Below are positions 1 to 11,589 of a stretch of DNA of 64,000 nt, piece by piece. Source of the stretch: Sinohyriopsis cumingii (Eukaryota; Mollusca; Bivalvia; Unionida; Unionidae). Numbering within the stretch: position 1 is the stretch's first letter; each line of letters opens with the position of its first letter. The position numbers and the translations under genes were made by a program. The stretch covers positions 29,279,077-29,343,076 of the forward strand of contig CM068842.1 in NCBI GenBank assembly GCA_028554795.2, given 5' to 3'. The notes beneath the pieces were generated by a model. That model had not been told where the DNA came from. It made no database searches and saw only the letters and a program-made list of their open reading frames with translations.

Positions 1-780
1 GGGCCAGTTTATATGCAGAATGTAACGCTCGTTGCATCTTGCTTTGATTCCATATGACACGATCATTATAATGCAATAGCTCAGTCTTCATTTTTTGTGA
101 TCTATTTCGCGTAAAATACAATATCAGATTGTCTATTTAGCTCAAATAAATAGCTTTTTCTGGAAAACAAATTATAAATGCATATTAAAAGCACAGTTAT
201 TTAAGTCAATGATTTATCATTTTCCACTTGTTATGTGCTATGTATGATATGTGGCTATACCACACATACATCTACCTAGCCCAGAGGGGTCCAACTTCGT
301 GCAGTGGGAAAAATGCTAATATCCTCTTGTCGGCCAGTGGCACACTAAGGGTAAATGACGCCCCGGAACAACAGTGATGGCCCAAAGAGGTTTTGGCGCC
401 CCAAGACCTCTGACGCCCGTGGTTTTGGCGCCCCGTACCCCCCCCCCCCCCCCCGTTCATATGCTACTGTCGGCAAGGGGAAATGTTTGATATTAAAAAT
501 AAAATAAAACGGCCACTGTTACTACTCACAGGTATGTAAACGGACTTAGGACACAAAAATATATAACTTTTTATAATCTTGTGATGAATATGAATATTGT
601 CATTCTTTGTTATTGGGGATGCTGTAGTAATTTTACATAAATATCTAATAGGGTTTTTAATTTAAAAATAATAATTCTAGGATAACTTATTTCTTTTTTC
701 ATTTATTCTTAGCACTTTACTTTTCCACTTCTCAATAAATAATCAAGTACTTTCGTGTTATTTGAGGATATATGGATATA
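1..780. other. intergenic DNA, no gene seen
   Basis: AT-rich DNA with no credible coding frame. It holds a run of 17 C at 438-454 and, just upstream, two copies of a 14-bp GC-rich motif (GGTTTTGGCGCCCC) near 389 and 421. The short open frames here only read this C-rich patch. Confidence 0.6.
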
Positions 781-781
781 T

Positions 782-790
782 GTATGTATG

Positions 791-863
<73 letters not shown>
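782..863. repeat. (TA)n microsatellite
   Basis: Pure TA dinucleotide run preceded by a few TATG units. Confidence 0.95.
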
Positions 864-867
<4 letters not shown>

Positions 868-890
868 CTGTCATGAAAAATATTTTTGTA

Positions 891-957
891 TCATGACCTT
901 CTTCTCATTTCTTGCTATGAGAAGGAATTTGCCCATGGTGTGTGTGTGTGTGTGTGT

Positions 958-1025
<68 letters not shown>

Positions 1026-1170
1026 GTAATTTGCATGTTTAGCAGCTTCCCACCAAATCTAAATTGTTGACCTTTAAATACAAGAAAAATGTATTTTATG
1101 GCATTTTGCACTTGCTCGTCAAGCGCAATCTTTATTAAAACAATACACAGTTGTAGTACAGACATACATA
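891..1170 (+). repeat. dispersed repeat with internal (TG)n(GA)n, copy A
   Basis: The segment contains a (TG)n(GA)n microsatellite at about 937-1020. Both its flanks reappear at 7033-7528 in the same orientation: the stretch ending GGAATTTGCCCATGG before the microsatellite, and the stretch from ATTTAGTAATTTGC to GTTGTAGTACAG after it. The open frame across it on the minus strand is microsatellite translation, not a gene. Confidence 0.8.
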
Positions 1171-1479
1171 CAGGCTGAATGATTGCAAATTTCGTCGAGC
1201 GTGCGAGACCAGACTGATTATGAATTAAACTTATGATTACCGTATGGTCTAGCAAGGAGAGCGTTTGTGTATCTAGATTCACGATGTTCATCACCGGCTC
1301 CTACAACATGGGAAATATTTGATTTTGAAACTGACGTGGAATAAACCGTGCACGATGAAATAAATTTAAATTAATGGCCGAAACGGTCGCGCCTGTGTCT
1401 GCTAATGCATGTGTTTGTTTGTCTCTAACAAAAAATCCAAACAATGTTTTTGTGAATAGATGTGACTAAGGTAATTTGT
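1171..1479. other. intergenic DNA
   Basis: No coding signal or recognised repeat. Confidence 0.5.
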
Positions 1480-2930
1480 GGATTTTGATCATACTCACGA
1501 CAGGTTTGTGTCCTCTCGTGAGATGCGTATTCTTATTGTTTTCTGGATGCGAAAAGTGACATATCTTGTGACAAAAGTGACAATGTACATTTCTTGCGCG
1601 GCAGACTGAACGTAACCTACATTGTCCGCCACACCCAAAACAAGGAGTGGAGGGACGACTTTGTGGTTTTGGCTAGTAACACATACCACGAGGTATATGA
1701 TATGAGTAATTATTACCAGAATAATGTTTTGGAAATGCTGTTGGCTGTGCTTGAAAATTTGCATTGTCTCTGTAACACATACCGCGGTGTTGGTAATTTG
1801 AATTTTGAGTGCGAAATTGCTGTTTTATGGCATTAATATGTGCTTGTGTTTGAGAGCACGAATTGTTGTCTTGGTTTTGTTTTTAATCTGCAACCTTAAT
1901 TTCACGTTTGACTATGTTTATTTCATCTAAAATTATGTTAATTGCAGATAGGTCAGTGTTATCAGTAGTCACAATGGAGTTTTCTGCTAAAACTGATGCG
2001 TGGCGTAAATCTGCCATGTTTGTTGGATTTTTTCTTCAGTACGATCCTTTTTACAGAAGGTTTCAATCCATTCAATGCCACTGCTAATAAAACTTGATCT
2101 GGGATAGTTTTGTCCGTTGCGATTTGCAAAAGGCGACTTAGATAGTCCATAACTATCCCTTGCTGAGTTTGCAATATTGATAGATCTAAAATGACATCGT
2201 TATTATGAAATCTAGATTTAAAGGCTTTAACTAGAATGTGCCAATTTTTTGTAACAGTATCTGGTAAAATATCTTACTAGATTTTAGCATGCTCCTCAAG
2301 ATGTAAAGGAAAAGCATTCAAAACTTTAGCTTCTGATAATTCATACATTTTAGCCCATTGTACAAAATTATCTAACTATTTAACATGATTCTGAAACTGA
2401 TCACCATTAAAAACGTCTAATTTGATAGCAGAAGACATACCTGTTTGCGAGAATCGGTCGTTTCCAGAAATATTTGCACTCCTAGAAAAAATGTTCTGGC
2501 GGAGATAAAGTTTCATGCACTGAACAAGACGGCTTAACTCTGAATGTTCTAGTTTCTGACACAGCAGGAATAGTTTGTGTCATGTTCAGTGGGTTTGCAG
2601 TGAAAAGAGTACTTTTTGGAGTCACAAGCACTGGCGAAATTGGCCCAGGCGGTGGCTGTAGCTGGCTGAAACTTTCGAACGTTGGTGTGTTCAAATCAAT
2701 TGGGCGCTGGGTAACTGGTGCTAGACTGGGTGTTAGTTGGGTTAGGTCCGTTGGACTTTGGTCAAATGGAGGATAACTCACTGGTGCTGAAATGGGTGTG
2801 GACAAAGTACCTGTTGAACTTGTTGAAATCGTCGGCAAGGTTGTCAGTGGTGGGTAGATTGTCACTGGGGATGGCTGTGGTCTAAGGTTAACATTGCCCG
2901 GGGTGGGAGTGGGAGACAAGCGCCCCAATC
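1480..2930 (-). mobile_element. Ty3/gypsy-like gag fossil (broken)
   Basis: Minus-strand remnant of an LTR-retrotransposon gag gene. In order on the minus strand it shows a Pro/Thr/Ser-rich N-terminal part (about 2930-2480), a retrotransposon-gag-type helical region (about 2450-1970, with stretches such as WAKMYELSEAKVLNAFPLHL), and a Cys/His-rich zinc-knuckle region (about 1700-1500). It is broken, with several breaks. No pol and no LTRs are visible on either side, so it is an old isolated piece. The family call rests on the gag-like stretch followed by knuckles and is moderately sure. Confidence 0.65.
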
Positions 2931-3724
2931 CTCCAGAAATGCCCCATACGGCTTGCGTCTCTAATTGCCTTTGTCAACTAAAATCCAGCCCTGGCCTTCG
3001 CGAGTGGCTTATATTTGAAGTCCGGCAGACCACGTTTTCCACTAACAGGAGAAGGGGTGAAGGTGGTCCACTGGCGCCTTAAAACCAGCTGCTTCGGTAG
3101 ATGGGACTCGTAAACCTTGGATGGTAGCTCATCTAGGAGAAGGAAAACTCAGATTCCAAACCTCTGCTGCCTTGTGGCTATACCCACTCATGGGAAAGGC
3201 TAAGGGAGTAAACCCCGACAGAAAATCCGGAGACGGAGTCCCTATGGCGGTCTCACATTGACTTCAACGTCCTTCCGGCAACTCCTGCGACGCCGTTGGT
3301 GCCAAGCTGTATCGGCATTCGTCGTTCCCTTGGGCCCACCAGCTGCGTGGAGACGGGGGATCTGCTGCATGGACAACAGCTGATTCTCCATACCATCCTG
3401 TGCAGGCTTCATAGCTCCACTGGAGAGGACACTAAAGCGTCGTTGTACGGCGTCGGCACAACACGAGAAGTAGCAGTTTACCGGTTCTAAGTCAAAGCTC
3501 GATTGGCGTAGAGCTTGGCGCCAGGGGTTACTTCTGACGGTGGGAGAGATCAACAGGTCTCACTGGACAGCTACCGCACGCCTCAAGCTGGGCAGCCCCC
3601 AGTCAGTAAGGTGCTGACCGCCATGGCCAGCCTGCTTCACTGGTTGCGTGGAGCTTAGAGAACCATCTCGACAAGTGGGCCACAAAACTCCGCACCAGGA
3701 AAGACTAAAAGAAGAAATAAGAAG

Positions 3725-4741
3725 ACTCCAACTCTTCGTTTTGCAAGCTGGAACATCAGGACCATGTGTCCTGGATTGACCTCTGACCTACAGCAGATCG
3801 ACGATGCACGGAAGACTGCCGTCATTGACATAGAACTCTCCCGACTGAACATCGACATTGCCCGCCTCCAGGAGACCCGACTGGCTGACAGCGGTACCAT
3901 CAGGGAAGCCAATTACACGTTCTTTTGGCAGGGGAAGCCCTCGGATGAACCTAGGCAGCATGGTGTAGGCTTTGCCGTAAAGAACACGCTAATCGCCTTC
4001 ATTGAACCTCTGTCATCAGGTACTGAGAGAATCCTTGCCCTCTGGCTGTCAACATCCTTAGGCTCGGTCAACATCTTTAGCGTGTACACCCCAACCCTCT
4101 GCTCCACCCACGAGAAGAAAGACAAGTTTTATGAGGCTCTGGATCAGGCAATATCCAGTATCCCCAACAATGTAGGCCTTTACTTATTAGGAGACTTCAA
4201 TGCTAGAGTGGGAGCTGACCATGAGGCCTGCTTCATCTGTCTCGGCTTTTATGGAAGGGGAAAGATCAACGAGAATGGTCAGCGACTGCTGCAGATGTAC
4301 TGCTCCCACAGCCTATGTGTGACCAACACTTTCTTCAAATGCAAGGATATCCACCAGGTGTCATGGAGACACCCACGTTCACGCCACTGGCACCAGCTAG
4401 ACCTCGTCATCACCAGGCGTGCAGAACTGGCCAGTTTCCTCCTCACCCGCAGCTACCACAGTGCCGACTGCGACACGGACCATTCCCTCGTGGCCAGCAA
4501 GGTGCGAATATTACCCAAGAAGCTGCACCACGCCAAGAAGAAGGGTCACCCACGCATCAACACCTGCTGTGCAAGCAACCCAGAGAAAACACAGCAGTTC
4601 ATCAGCAAACTGCAGGAAGCCCTCACCAAAGTGACACCTGATGACACCATTGACTCCAAGTGGTCCCATATCCGTGACTATGTACAATTCAGACATCACA
4701 GCTTACGGGAAGAGGGAGCGAAAGAATGTCGACTGGTATGA
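3725..4741 (+). pseudogene. LINE apurinic/apyrimidinic endonuclease domain
   Basis: Endonuclease domain that nicks target DNA to prime reverse transcription. The frame is open upstream of the first ATG (3764) and already encodes the family's SWNIRTM start region, so the ATG at 3764 is probably internal. Counting from 3764, LQETRL is at residues 35-40 (catalytic Glu) and GDFNARVG at 143-150. Further on come WRHPRS.HWHQLDL and a C-terminal DCDTDHSLV, the Asp-His end motif of the exonuclease/endonuclease/phosphatase fold. The frame ends at 4741, while the continuing protein is read in another frame from about 4690, so a small indel lies between 4680 and 4741. Confidence 0.85.
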
Positions 4742-5988
4742 GGCATGCTGGGAGGAGATGGAGCCCGTGACTGAGGCAAAGAGGAAAGCCCTCCTGGCAT
4801 ACAAGGCTGCACCCAGCCCCAGAACACTACAAGCCCTCAGGATTGCAAGGAACAACGCCCAGAAGACTGCTTGCCGCTGTACCAACACCTACAGCAACGT
4901 TTGCAACAGTATACAGACGGCTTCCGACACCGGGGATGCAAGAGGAATGTACGAGGGTATCAAGAAGGCGACAGGCCCCCCCCCCCCCAGCTACAAGACC
5001 GCCCCCCTCAAGTCTAAGACGGGCGAAGTCATCACAGACCAGGGGAAACAACTTCAGCGATGGGTTGAGCACTGTCTCGAGCTATATGCAACCCAAAACA
5101 ATGTCACTGAAACTGCCCTGGAGGCCATTCTAGACATGCCTGCCATGGAGGATCTAGACACACAGCCCACCCTGGAAGAGCTCGGAAAAGCCATCGATTG
5201 CCTTGCCTGTGGGAAGGCTCCTGGAAGCGACGGCATTCCCCCTGAAGTCCTCAAGAGCGGAAAACCAGCACTGCTCCAGCCCCTATACATACTCCTCTGC
5301 CTCTGCTGAGAACTTTGTACAAAAACAAAGACGACCGTAGTGACTGCAACAACTACCGGTGCATCTCCCTCCTCAGCATCGTCGGAAAGGCTTTCGCCCG
5401 TGTTGCCTTGGCACGCTTGCAGATCCTAGCCTCCCGCGTCTACCCAGAGTTCCAGTGTAGATTTCGAGCCGGCAGGTCAACTGTAGACATGATCTTCTCA
5501 CTACGTCAGCTGCAGGAGAAGTGTCACGAGCAGCATATGCCCCACTACATTGCCTTCATAGACCTGACGAAGGCGTTTGACCTGGTTAGTTGGAGTGGAC
5601 TCTTCAGACTCCTGCAGAAGATCGGCTGCCCCCCCCCCCCCGTCTGCTTGCTGTCCTCATGTCATTCCACGAGAACATGCACAGCACAATGTGCTTCAAT
5701 GGCGCAACATCGGAAGCCTTCCCAGTCATCAGCGGAGTGAAAGAAGGCTGTGTCCTTGCGCCGACGCTCTTTGCCATCTTCTTCTCCATGCTTCTGCAGT
5801 ACGCATTCAAGGACTGCAGCGAGGGAGTGTACATGCATACCAGGGCTGACGGCAAGCTGTTCAACATCGCCCGTCTCCGTGCTAAGACTAAAGTCACAGA
5901 GGTACTCGTCCGTGAATTGCTCTTCGCCGACGATGCAGCCTTGACATCACACACGGAAGATGGACTTCAGCATCTCCCACGCTTGTAA
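4641..5988 (+). pseudogene. LINE reverse-transcriptase domain, frameshifted
   Basis: RT domain spread over three frames: 4641-5309, 5315-5740 and 5590-5988. The motifs appear in the expected order: GKAPGSDGIPPEVLK (RT motif 1), NYRCISLLSIVGKAFARV (motif 2), FRAGRSTVDMIFSLRQL, then FIDLTKAFDLV (motif A with its Asp), GVKEGCVLAPTLFAIFF (motif B), and LLFADDAAL (catalytic FADD box). The frame changes near 5300, at a long C run near 5628-5641 and near 5960. The C run is a likely slippage site. An EN-RT linker with charged helices precedes the RT. Non-functional. Confidence 0.85.
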
Positions 5989-6770
5989 TGAATTTGGACT
6001 GACCATCAGTTTGAAGAAAACGAACGTCATGGCGCAGGAGGCAGACTCCCCTCCATCTGTCACCATCGATGGGTACAACTTGGAAGTTGTCGAGAACTTC
6101 ACATACCTCGGGTCCAACATCTCCAGCTCACTCTCCATTGATTCTGAGATAAATGGCAGGATTGCTAAGGCACCAGAAGTGATGGCCAGACTTAACCAGA
6201 GGGTCTGGAACAACCCCAACCTCACCGAGAAGACCAAACTGCGTGTCTACCAAGCCTGCGTGCTCAGCTCACTTCTCTAGAGCAGCAAAACATGGATCAC
6301 TTGTGCAAGACACGAGAGGAAACTCAACAGCGTCCACCTGATATGTCTGCGGCGCATTCTGCACATCCAGTGGCAGGACAAAGTACCCAACACAGAGGTT
6401 CTAGAACGCGCCAACATGAACAGCATGTTTTCCATTCTCAGCGAGAGGCGCCTTCGCTGGCTTGGCCATGTCAAGAGAATGGACACAGGCCGCATTCCCA
6501 AGAACCTATTATATGGGGAGTTAGCAGAAGGTGCACGACCAACTGTTCGACTACATCTGCGCTACAAAGATGTTTGCAAGAAGGATATGAAGACGGCAAA
6601 CATCAATGTCAACGACTGGGAGAGCTGTGCAAACAACCGCTCCAGCTGGCGTCTAGCTGTCAGGCAGGGAAATTAAAACTCAGAGGAAGACAGAAAATAA
6701 AACAAGCTGAAAAGAGAGCTAGAAAGAAGGATAAACAAAAGCTTACTTTGGAGCTACGCCATCGTCTCCC
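5960..6770 (+). pseudogene. LINE C-terminal (thumb and tail) region
   Basis: This region continues the RT with FGLTISLKKTNVMAQ and NFTYLGSNISS, the thumb-side motifs after the FADD box. An in-frame TAG at 6278-6280 interrupts it just before a SSKTWITCARHERKLN stretch. The same frame then runs on with RRLRWLGHVKRMD.GRIPK, a hallmark of the C-terminal part of this LINE group, ending at 6676. The last ~90 bp is A- and purine-rich. Confidence 0.8.
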
Positions 6771-6774
6771 GTAG

Positions 6775-7032
6775 ACGGAAGGATGCCAAGAATGTGTCGA
6801 TGGCTGCTGCACCGTCATATAGGAACGAAGTTGTTGGAATAAGGAATCTATCTTGTGAATATGGTGGCGCTATCGCTTTTGGAGTTTATGTAGCTTAGCT
6901 GGGGGGCGTGAAGTCTGATGGTCGCACGAGTTTCGGTTTCGGTACGACTCTGTTCCATGGATCATAATTGTGCGGAGTGACACCTCTATTCATGACATTC
7001 TCCACCAATTGTCATGATAGAGATTTTGTGCA
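6775..7032. other. spacer DNA
   Basis: No gene or repeat recognised between the LINE end and the next repeat. Confidence 0.4.
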
Positions 7033-7075
7033 TCATGACCTTCTCATTTCTTGCTATGAGAAGGAATTTGCCCAT

Positions 7076-7172
<97 letters not shown>

Positions 7173-7528
7173 AGGCTCTCTTAACAAAGGGGTGTCACTC
7201 ATTACGGTGTAGATAGTGCTACATCTTGGGGGCAGAATTGTTCTGATTCTCGATGAGCGAATTAATTTTGCGCAAGCTTGCTCTCAATTTATACGCAGTA
7301 TTTGTGACGTACATTTCGAATCAGAGCAAGTCTCTCGTCCTTTTCACGGGAAACCCGTGAATCATCAAGTTTACTCATCCATTAGGGATTTAGCAATTTG
7401 CATGCTTAGTAGCTTCCCACCAAATTTAAATTGCTGACCTTTGGATACAAGAGAAATGTATTTTATGGCTTTTTGCACTTGCTCATAAAGCGCAATATTT
7501 ATTAAAATAGTATACAGTTGTAGTACAG
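7033..7528 (+). repeat. dispersed repeat with internal (TG)n(GA)n, copy B
   Basis: Second copy of the repeat at 891-1170. It shares the left flank, the (TG)n(GA)n core (about 7077-7169) and the right flank. It differs by about 218 bp of extra DNA (about 7169-7387) between the microsatellite and the ATTTAGCAATTTGC right flank. Either copy B gained this piece or copy A lost it. Confidence 0.8.
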
Positions 7529-8699
7529 AAATAGATAAAATTAATTTCATTATATTTTAGAGGAAAATTACTTTCAATATAATTAAATAAAAAATTACTT
7601 TTAATACAATTTAGAGAAAATTTCAACCTTAATATTTTTACTCACAAATTATGTCCTAATAAAGCCACTCATAATTAAATAACAAAAAATAAAACATATC
7701 CGATGTTTATTTGAAAGTGCATAAAGATGAGAACATAATTCTAAATCATAAATAGTAGTTTAGCATTTGAAAATACTAAAATAATGTAGCCATAAAAACA
7801 AAGTAAAAATAAAGAATACAGATACAAAAATATAGCACAAAGATTACAAGATGGACAAGTAATAAATTTCATCCAGACTGGCTTCGTCATAAATTGTTTC
7901 TATCTGTTTTGATGAATAATCAAGTGGGTAAAAACGTTCAAAAATGCTGGTTGTAATATTTAGCAGTGATAATTTTGCTTGGGAGAGAAATCATCAAAAG
8001 CCATATAAGGCAAAAATACTAAAGCGATTAAAGCTCATACACCAATACAAGAATACTCACTTCAAGTAGCAAACATCATATCGCATTGGAAATAGCCGGA
8101 CGCTATTACTATGACCACGCTGTGCTGTGTTCACGTATTATAAAGCTACTAATGCAGGTGGTGCATCTTATTCATAGACTACCTTTCATGTGCTAACGTA
8201 CAATCATGCCGAGCGTTATATCTCTGTATAGTAAGTGCATAGTGCTATATGGTAACAGGCTGATTCCGACGGTGGTTAATTCGGACCAGGCTCATTCGGC
8301 CTAGATTACGAGCCGATTCAGAATATGTGAAATATTATTAGATTTCGTCTCGGATTTAAATGTTATATTTACGCTTGTTTATCATAATGTATTTCTCATT
8401 TCCCAGCTACGTTGAGCAGTTCAAAAGTGCATTTAATGAAGCGTAACCTCGATTTTACGCGAGATAACTGTGCTGTTATATATAATGAAATGAAATAATG
8501 TTATACTGTTTATCTTGCATGGGCATTTTGATTGTGAAATATTTTCAAAGCAAAATTTAAATAGTTCATCTTGCATGGGCATTTTGATAGTGAAATAATT
8601 TTGTGCAAAATTTAAATAGTTTACCTTGTTTTAATTAGAAAAGATACAATTACTAATATTGAAAACAATCGTGAAAATAGGACTCGTGCAGTAACATAC
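7529..8699. other. AT-rich non-coding DNA
   Basis: No coding signal. It contains the short tandem duplication listed separately. A motif reading GATTCGGACCA-like sequence near 8265-8330 recurs near 10290 and 12300. Confidence 0.5.
8511..8621 (+). repeat. two-copy tandem repeat, ~56-bp unit
   Basis: Unit beginning TCTTGCATGGGCATTTTGAT and ending AAATTTAAATAGTT, present twice in a row with few differences. Confidence 0.85.
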
Positions 8700-8734
8700 A
8701 CACACACACACACGCACACACGTATGTATGTATG

Positions 8735-8764
<30 letters not shown>
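8696..8764. repeat. compound (CA)n / (TATG)n microsatellite
   Basis: CA repeats followed by about ten TATG units. The TATG run adjoins the end of the next dispersed repeat; the matching copy at 39 kb has the same tetranucleotide at the same edge. Confidence 0.9.
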
Positions 8765-8765
<1 letters not shown>

Positions 8766-9114
8766 TACTCCTTGTGATTGCTGATGGCTGCCTGGATAAA
8801 TTAAAATTACCGTGCAATGTGTTAGTCACAACATTAAGTAAAATTTTTGATAAGTCTGTATAATTATAGCCATTAAAGAAAGAAAAAAGGAAGATGCAGA
8901 CAAAAGAAGAGAAGTATAGTGCATACTTTAAATAAATCCACTGAACATAACAGAAGAATATAAGTTATTAATTTATTCATCACATTTTTATTTTAGAGAA
9001 ATCTTGTCAACTGAAGCACATAACAAAATTTGTAATGATAACAATGGATGTATGTGGTTTTCACATTTTTAATATGGCAAGTTATACAATGTGTCTATTG
9101 CACTGACTATATAG
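8763..9114 (+). repeat. ~350-bp dispersed repeat, copy 1 (inverted partner at 38951)
   Basis: Starts with TAATACTCCTTGTGATTGCT and ends at CACTGACTATATAG. The reverse complement of 38951-39303 matches it along its whole length with only scattered differences. The (TATG)n run at one edge is shared. This looks like a recently active non-coding element; no open frame is convincing. Confidence 0.85.
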
Positions 9115-9255
9115 TGGGACATCATGCTACATGTTTTCAGCGTGATGTCCCAGTGCTGGAAATCACTATAAACTGTCACACTACAGACAACGATATGGCT
9201 GAAAAATTGTTAAAGCTACGTTACAAATTCAAATCACACACACACACACAAACAC
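9115..9255 (+). mobile_element. tRNA-derived SINE (family 1), 5'-truncated
   Basis: Matches only the 3' part of the SINE family seen whole at 24497: the GGGACATCATGCTACATG region, ATCACTATAAACTGTCACAC, GTTAAAGCTACGTTA and a (CA)n tail. The tRNA-like head is missing. It abuts the end of the preceding repeat directly. Confidence 0.8.
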
Positions 9256-9259
9256 ACTG

Positions 9260-10282
9260 GCGGCCATTTTTCGAATCGATATTCCAAAGGAAATTTGGAA
9301 AGAAAAGCTCACGTCTTTCTGAATATGGCGAATTTACCCCCACGGGGGCTCGTTACGCTATGTATAGCATATAATGCTACGAAAAATGGCGTAAAACCCA
9401 AAGACAAGAACAAGAAGAAGTAAACCAAAGGGTAATATAGTATAGTAGAAGCGAGTATGGTGGTAAGGGTGGGTTGTATACATGTAGCATGGACACAGTT
9501 CTATACACAACTATATTAAATTTCTGAAGTAAATAGTCACCTCTGTTAGCAGAAGAATGTAGACATAAACCGATTTTCTAGTGGACAGAACTGCACCATA
9601 ACATATGTACGAGGTAAATATGTGATGCAGTTCTGAACGTAATTTGTTAATGTCGTCTGTAGTCTACTGTTCCAAATCAAATACTGCAAATATCAGGTCA
9701 CAAATACATTACAGCAAATATGGGAAATTCTGTATTCAGTAGTCCTCCTTTCACATGAATATCGGAAGAATGTACTGTTTAGTTGTGAAAGTAACACTTC
9801 GGGGTAAACAAGATCGTCTACTTTACATTAACCTGTACTGTATAAAACAATGTGATATCACACGCATTAGACATTCTATGTTGAAAAATGATTTTGTATG
9901 TATAAATTGTTCTGTTTATTCGGAAGGACATTTGTTCTTTGACTAATAATTTATAAAAACAAAAGTATTATCAACTTTTAAACATTAATACTTGTTCTAC
10001 CTTGTTTCAGACTATTTTTTTACGCACGACAACTGAAAGGTGCAGTGACGCAGTCAGAATGAACGAAATTATTTGTTCTTCTTTCTAGATAAATAATTTC
10101 TTCTGAAATAAAAACTATTGGATACAAAGAATCTCAAATAGCTTTTAATACTTTATTTATGAAACTCGTTGAATAACTTCCATCTTTTGCTCTCCATGGC
10201 TCGAAAAAGCTGGACATTATTCAACTCGTTTCATAAATTCAATATTAAATCCTTACCCATTTGAGATGCTATATATATGAAT
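9260..10282 (+). repeat. left arm of a large inverted-repeat pair
   Basis: Shared blocks with the reverse complement of 11590-12190 are, in the same order: the CCATTTTTCRAAT edge and AATATGGCGAATTTACC near 9265-9340; the AGAAGAATGTAGACATAAACCG / TGTTCCAAATCAAA / CTGCAAATATC block at about 9540-9735; and CTGGACATTATTC to TTACCCATTTGAGAT at 10195-10277. About 450 bp (9735-10190) is present only in this arm. Confidence 0.75.
10158..10246. repeat. short inverted repeat
   Basis: Two ~21-bp arms (TTTATGAAACTCGTTGAATAA and its near reverse complement) about 45 bp apart. They lie inside the left arm of the larger inverted pair. Confidence 0.6.
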
Positions 10283-11084
10283 GCTGTCATTCGGACCATG
10301 GTTGATTCGGCAGAAATAACGGTCTGACTCTGTCCAAATGCCAGCATGATTCTGACCATGTGAAATATTATAAGAAAAACAATGGAAGACACCTACTAAT
10401 GTATTATAGTAGTTAGCACAATAGTAAGAGAGTTTGAAAGGTTGATTTTCAAGTATTACATTTACATAAGATAGTTATTACCTAAGTTCTAGCCGAAATC
10501 AGAACAATTTAGATAAGAGCTATCGCATTTAAACCTTTTTTAAAAACCAAAACAATTTTTCAATGTTTAAAAAAAAGAAAATATAAAGTTATTATTTTAA
10601 ATAATAGATCTGAAAACATTTTAAAACTTGTTATAAATTAGGCCAGTATGTCCGATTTTTAATACTGTCAAACAGCAGGGCATATAATTGTACTGTTTTT
10701 TATTTCTCATGCAAATCGTGCTTTCTTTGCATTATATTCACTCCAACAAATATTGTGTAACGAGTTACAGATGTGTAACACAACAGTGTAACGTAATTTG
10801 CTGTCATCATTAAAACGAGCAAAGCCATTAACTTACCCAGACCAGTATGTGTATATATAAAAAAGCTAAATTCATATAGGTCATCAAAGCGCTCAGTAAC
10901 GACTATTCCAGTCGCGAGTTTGTTATTTTGTTGGTTGCTTTTTTTTTGGGGGGGGGGGGGAGTAAAAAGAGTTTGTTTATACATATCTTTAAATGGCTAT
11001 TACTCACTTAATAGCAAAACTCACTGTTCAAGTACGTGGAGACTTTTGAACAAGGTCTACTTTATGGTGTCATCCACTGCAAAC
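10283..11084. other. non-coding spacer between inverted arms
   Basis: AT-rich, with a T8/G13 run near 10940-10961. No gene recognised. Confidence 0.5.
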
Positions 11085-11410
11085 CGATTTGAATATCATG
11101 CGCTGTGATGTGACAATGAAAGTTACGAAAGTTGAAAATAATTTCATATAATCTAAATTGCGACGATTAGACCCGATGTGCTCTTTTCTTGACCCAGATT
11201 AGTACCTGGCCACCATTATAAAAGTCCATAGTGATCAATAATTTTCCTCTGAAAGTTTCCTGTCGACATTTAAGGTATTCAATAACCAGGATTACATAGA
11301 CTATGGTCAAACTATATTAGTACTATATTTTAGAACAATGACTTATATTTAAGATGAATAAATTCGCCTCCATGACCACATTGACATACACTTGTATATA
11401 GTAATTTGCA
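11085..11410 (+). repeat. diverged repeat, homologous to 24828-25230
   Basis: It shares with the later copy CACAATGAAAGTTA-like sequence, GATGTGCTCTTTTCTTGACCCA, TTAGTACCNGGCCACCATTATAAAAG and AAGATGAATAAAT, all in the same order. Divergence is substantial, so the copies are old. Confidence 0.7.
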
Positions 11411-11589
11411 TCAAATTAAACGATTCATTACGAGTACATTGAAAGCAAATAACACACCGTGCTCTAAACAGATTTGTAAAATATGATCAATCTTTCAACA
11501 GAGATAACACCACCATTAACGTTACATTTTCATTTTCATTATTTTAGTTATTACCAGGTCGACGAGATTAGCAGAATATAGACATGCAA

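Larger units (their letters stand above)
3060..6770 (+). mobile_element. non-LTR retrotransposon (LINE) with AP endonuclease and reverse transcriptase, decayed
   Basis: This is one LINE copy in the plus direction: a GC-richer 5' region (about 3060-3660), an apurinic-endonuclease domain, a reverse-transcriptase domain and a C-terminal region. The base composition is clearly richer in GC than the neighbouring DNA, which marks the inserted block. The coding part runs through at least four frame changes and one in-frame stop, so it is dead. The sequence resembles the proteins often mislabelled 'craniofacial development protein 2-like' in invertebrate genomes. The clade (RTE-like or another AP-endonuclease clade) cannot be settled by eye. 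The 3' end is not marked by a clear poly(A) or microsatellite tail; I place it at 6.74-6.77 kb, where similarity and GC content drop. Confidence 0.85.

Noticed and set aside
905-1294. 129-aa minus-strand frame with SLSLSL and HTHTH runs
   Set aside because: Translation of the (TG)n(GA)n microsatellite and flanks; no protein signal outside it.
7216-7437. 73-aa plus frame starting MLHLGGRIV
   Set aside because: Lies inside the extra segment of a dispersed repeat and has no motif.
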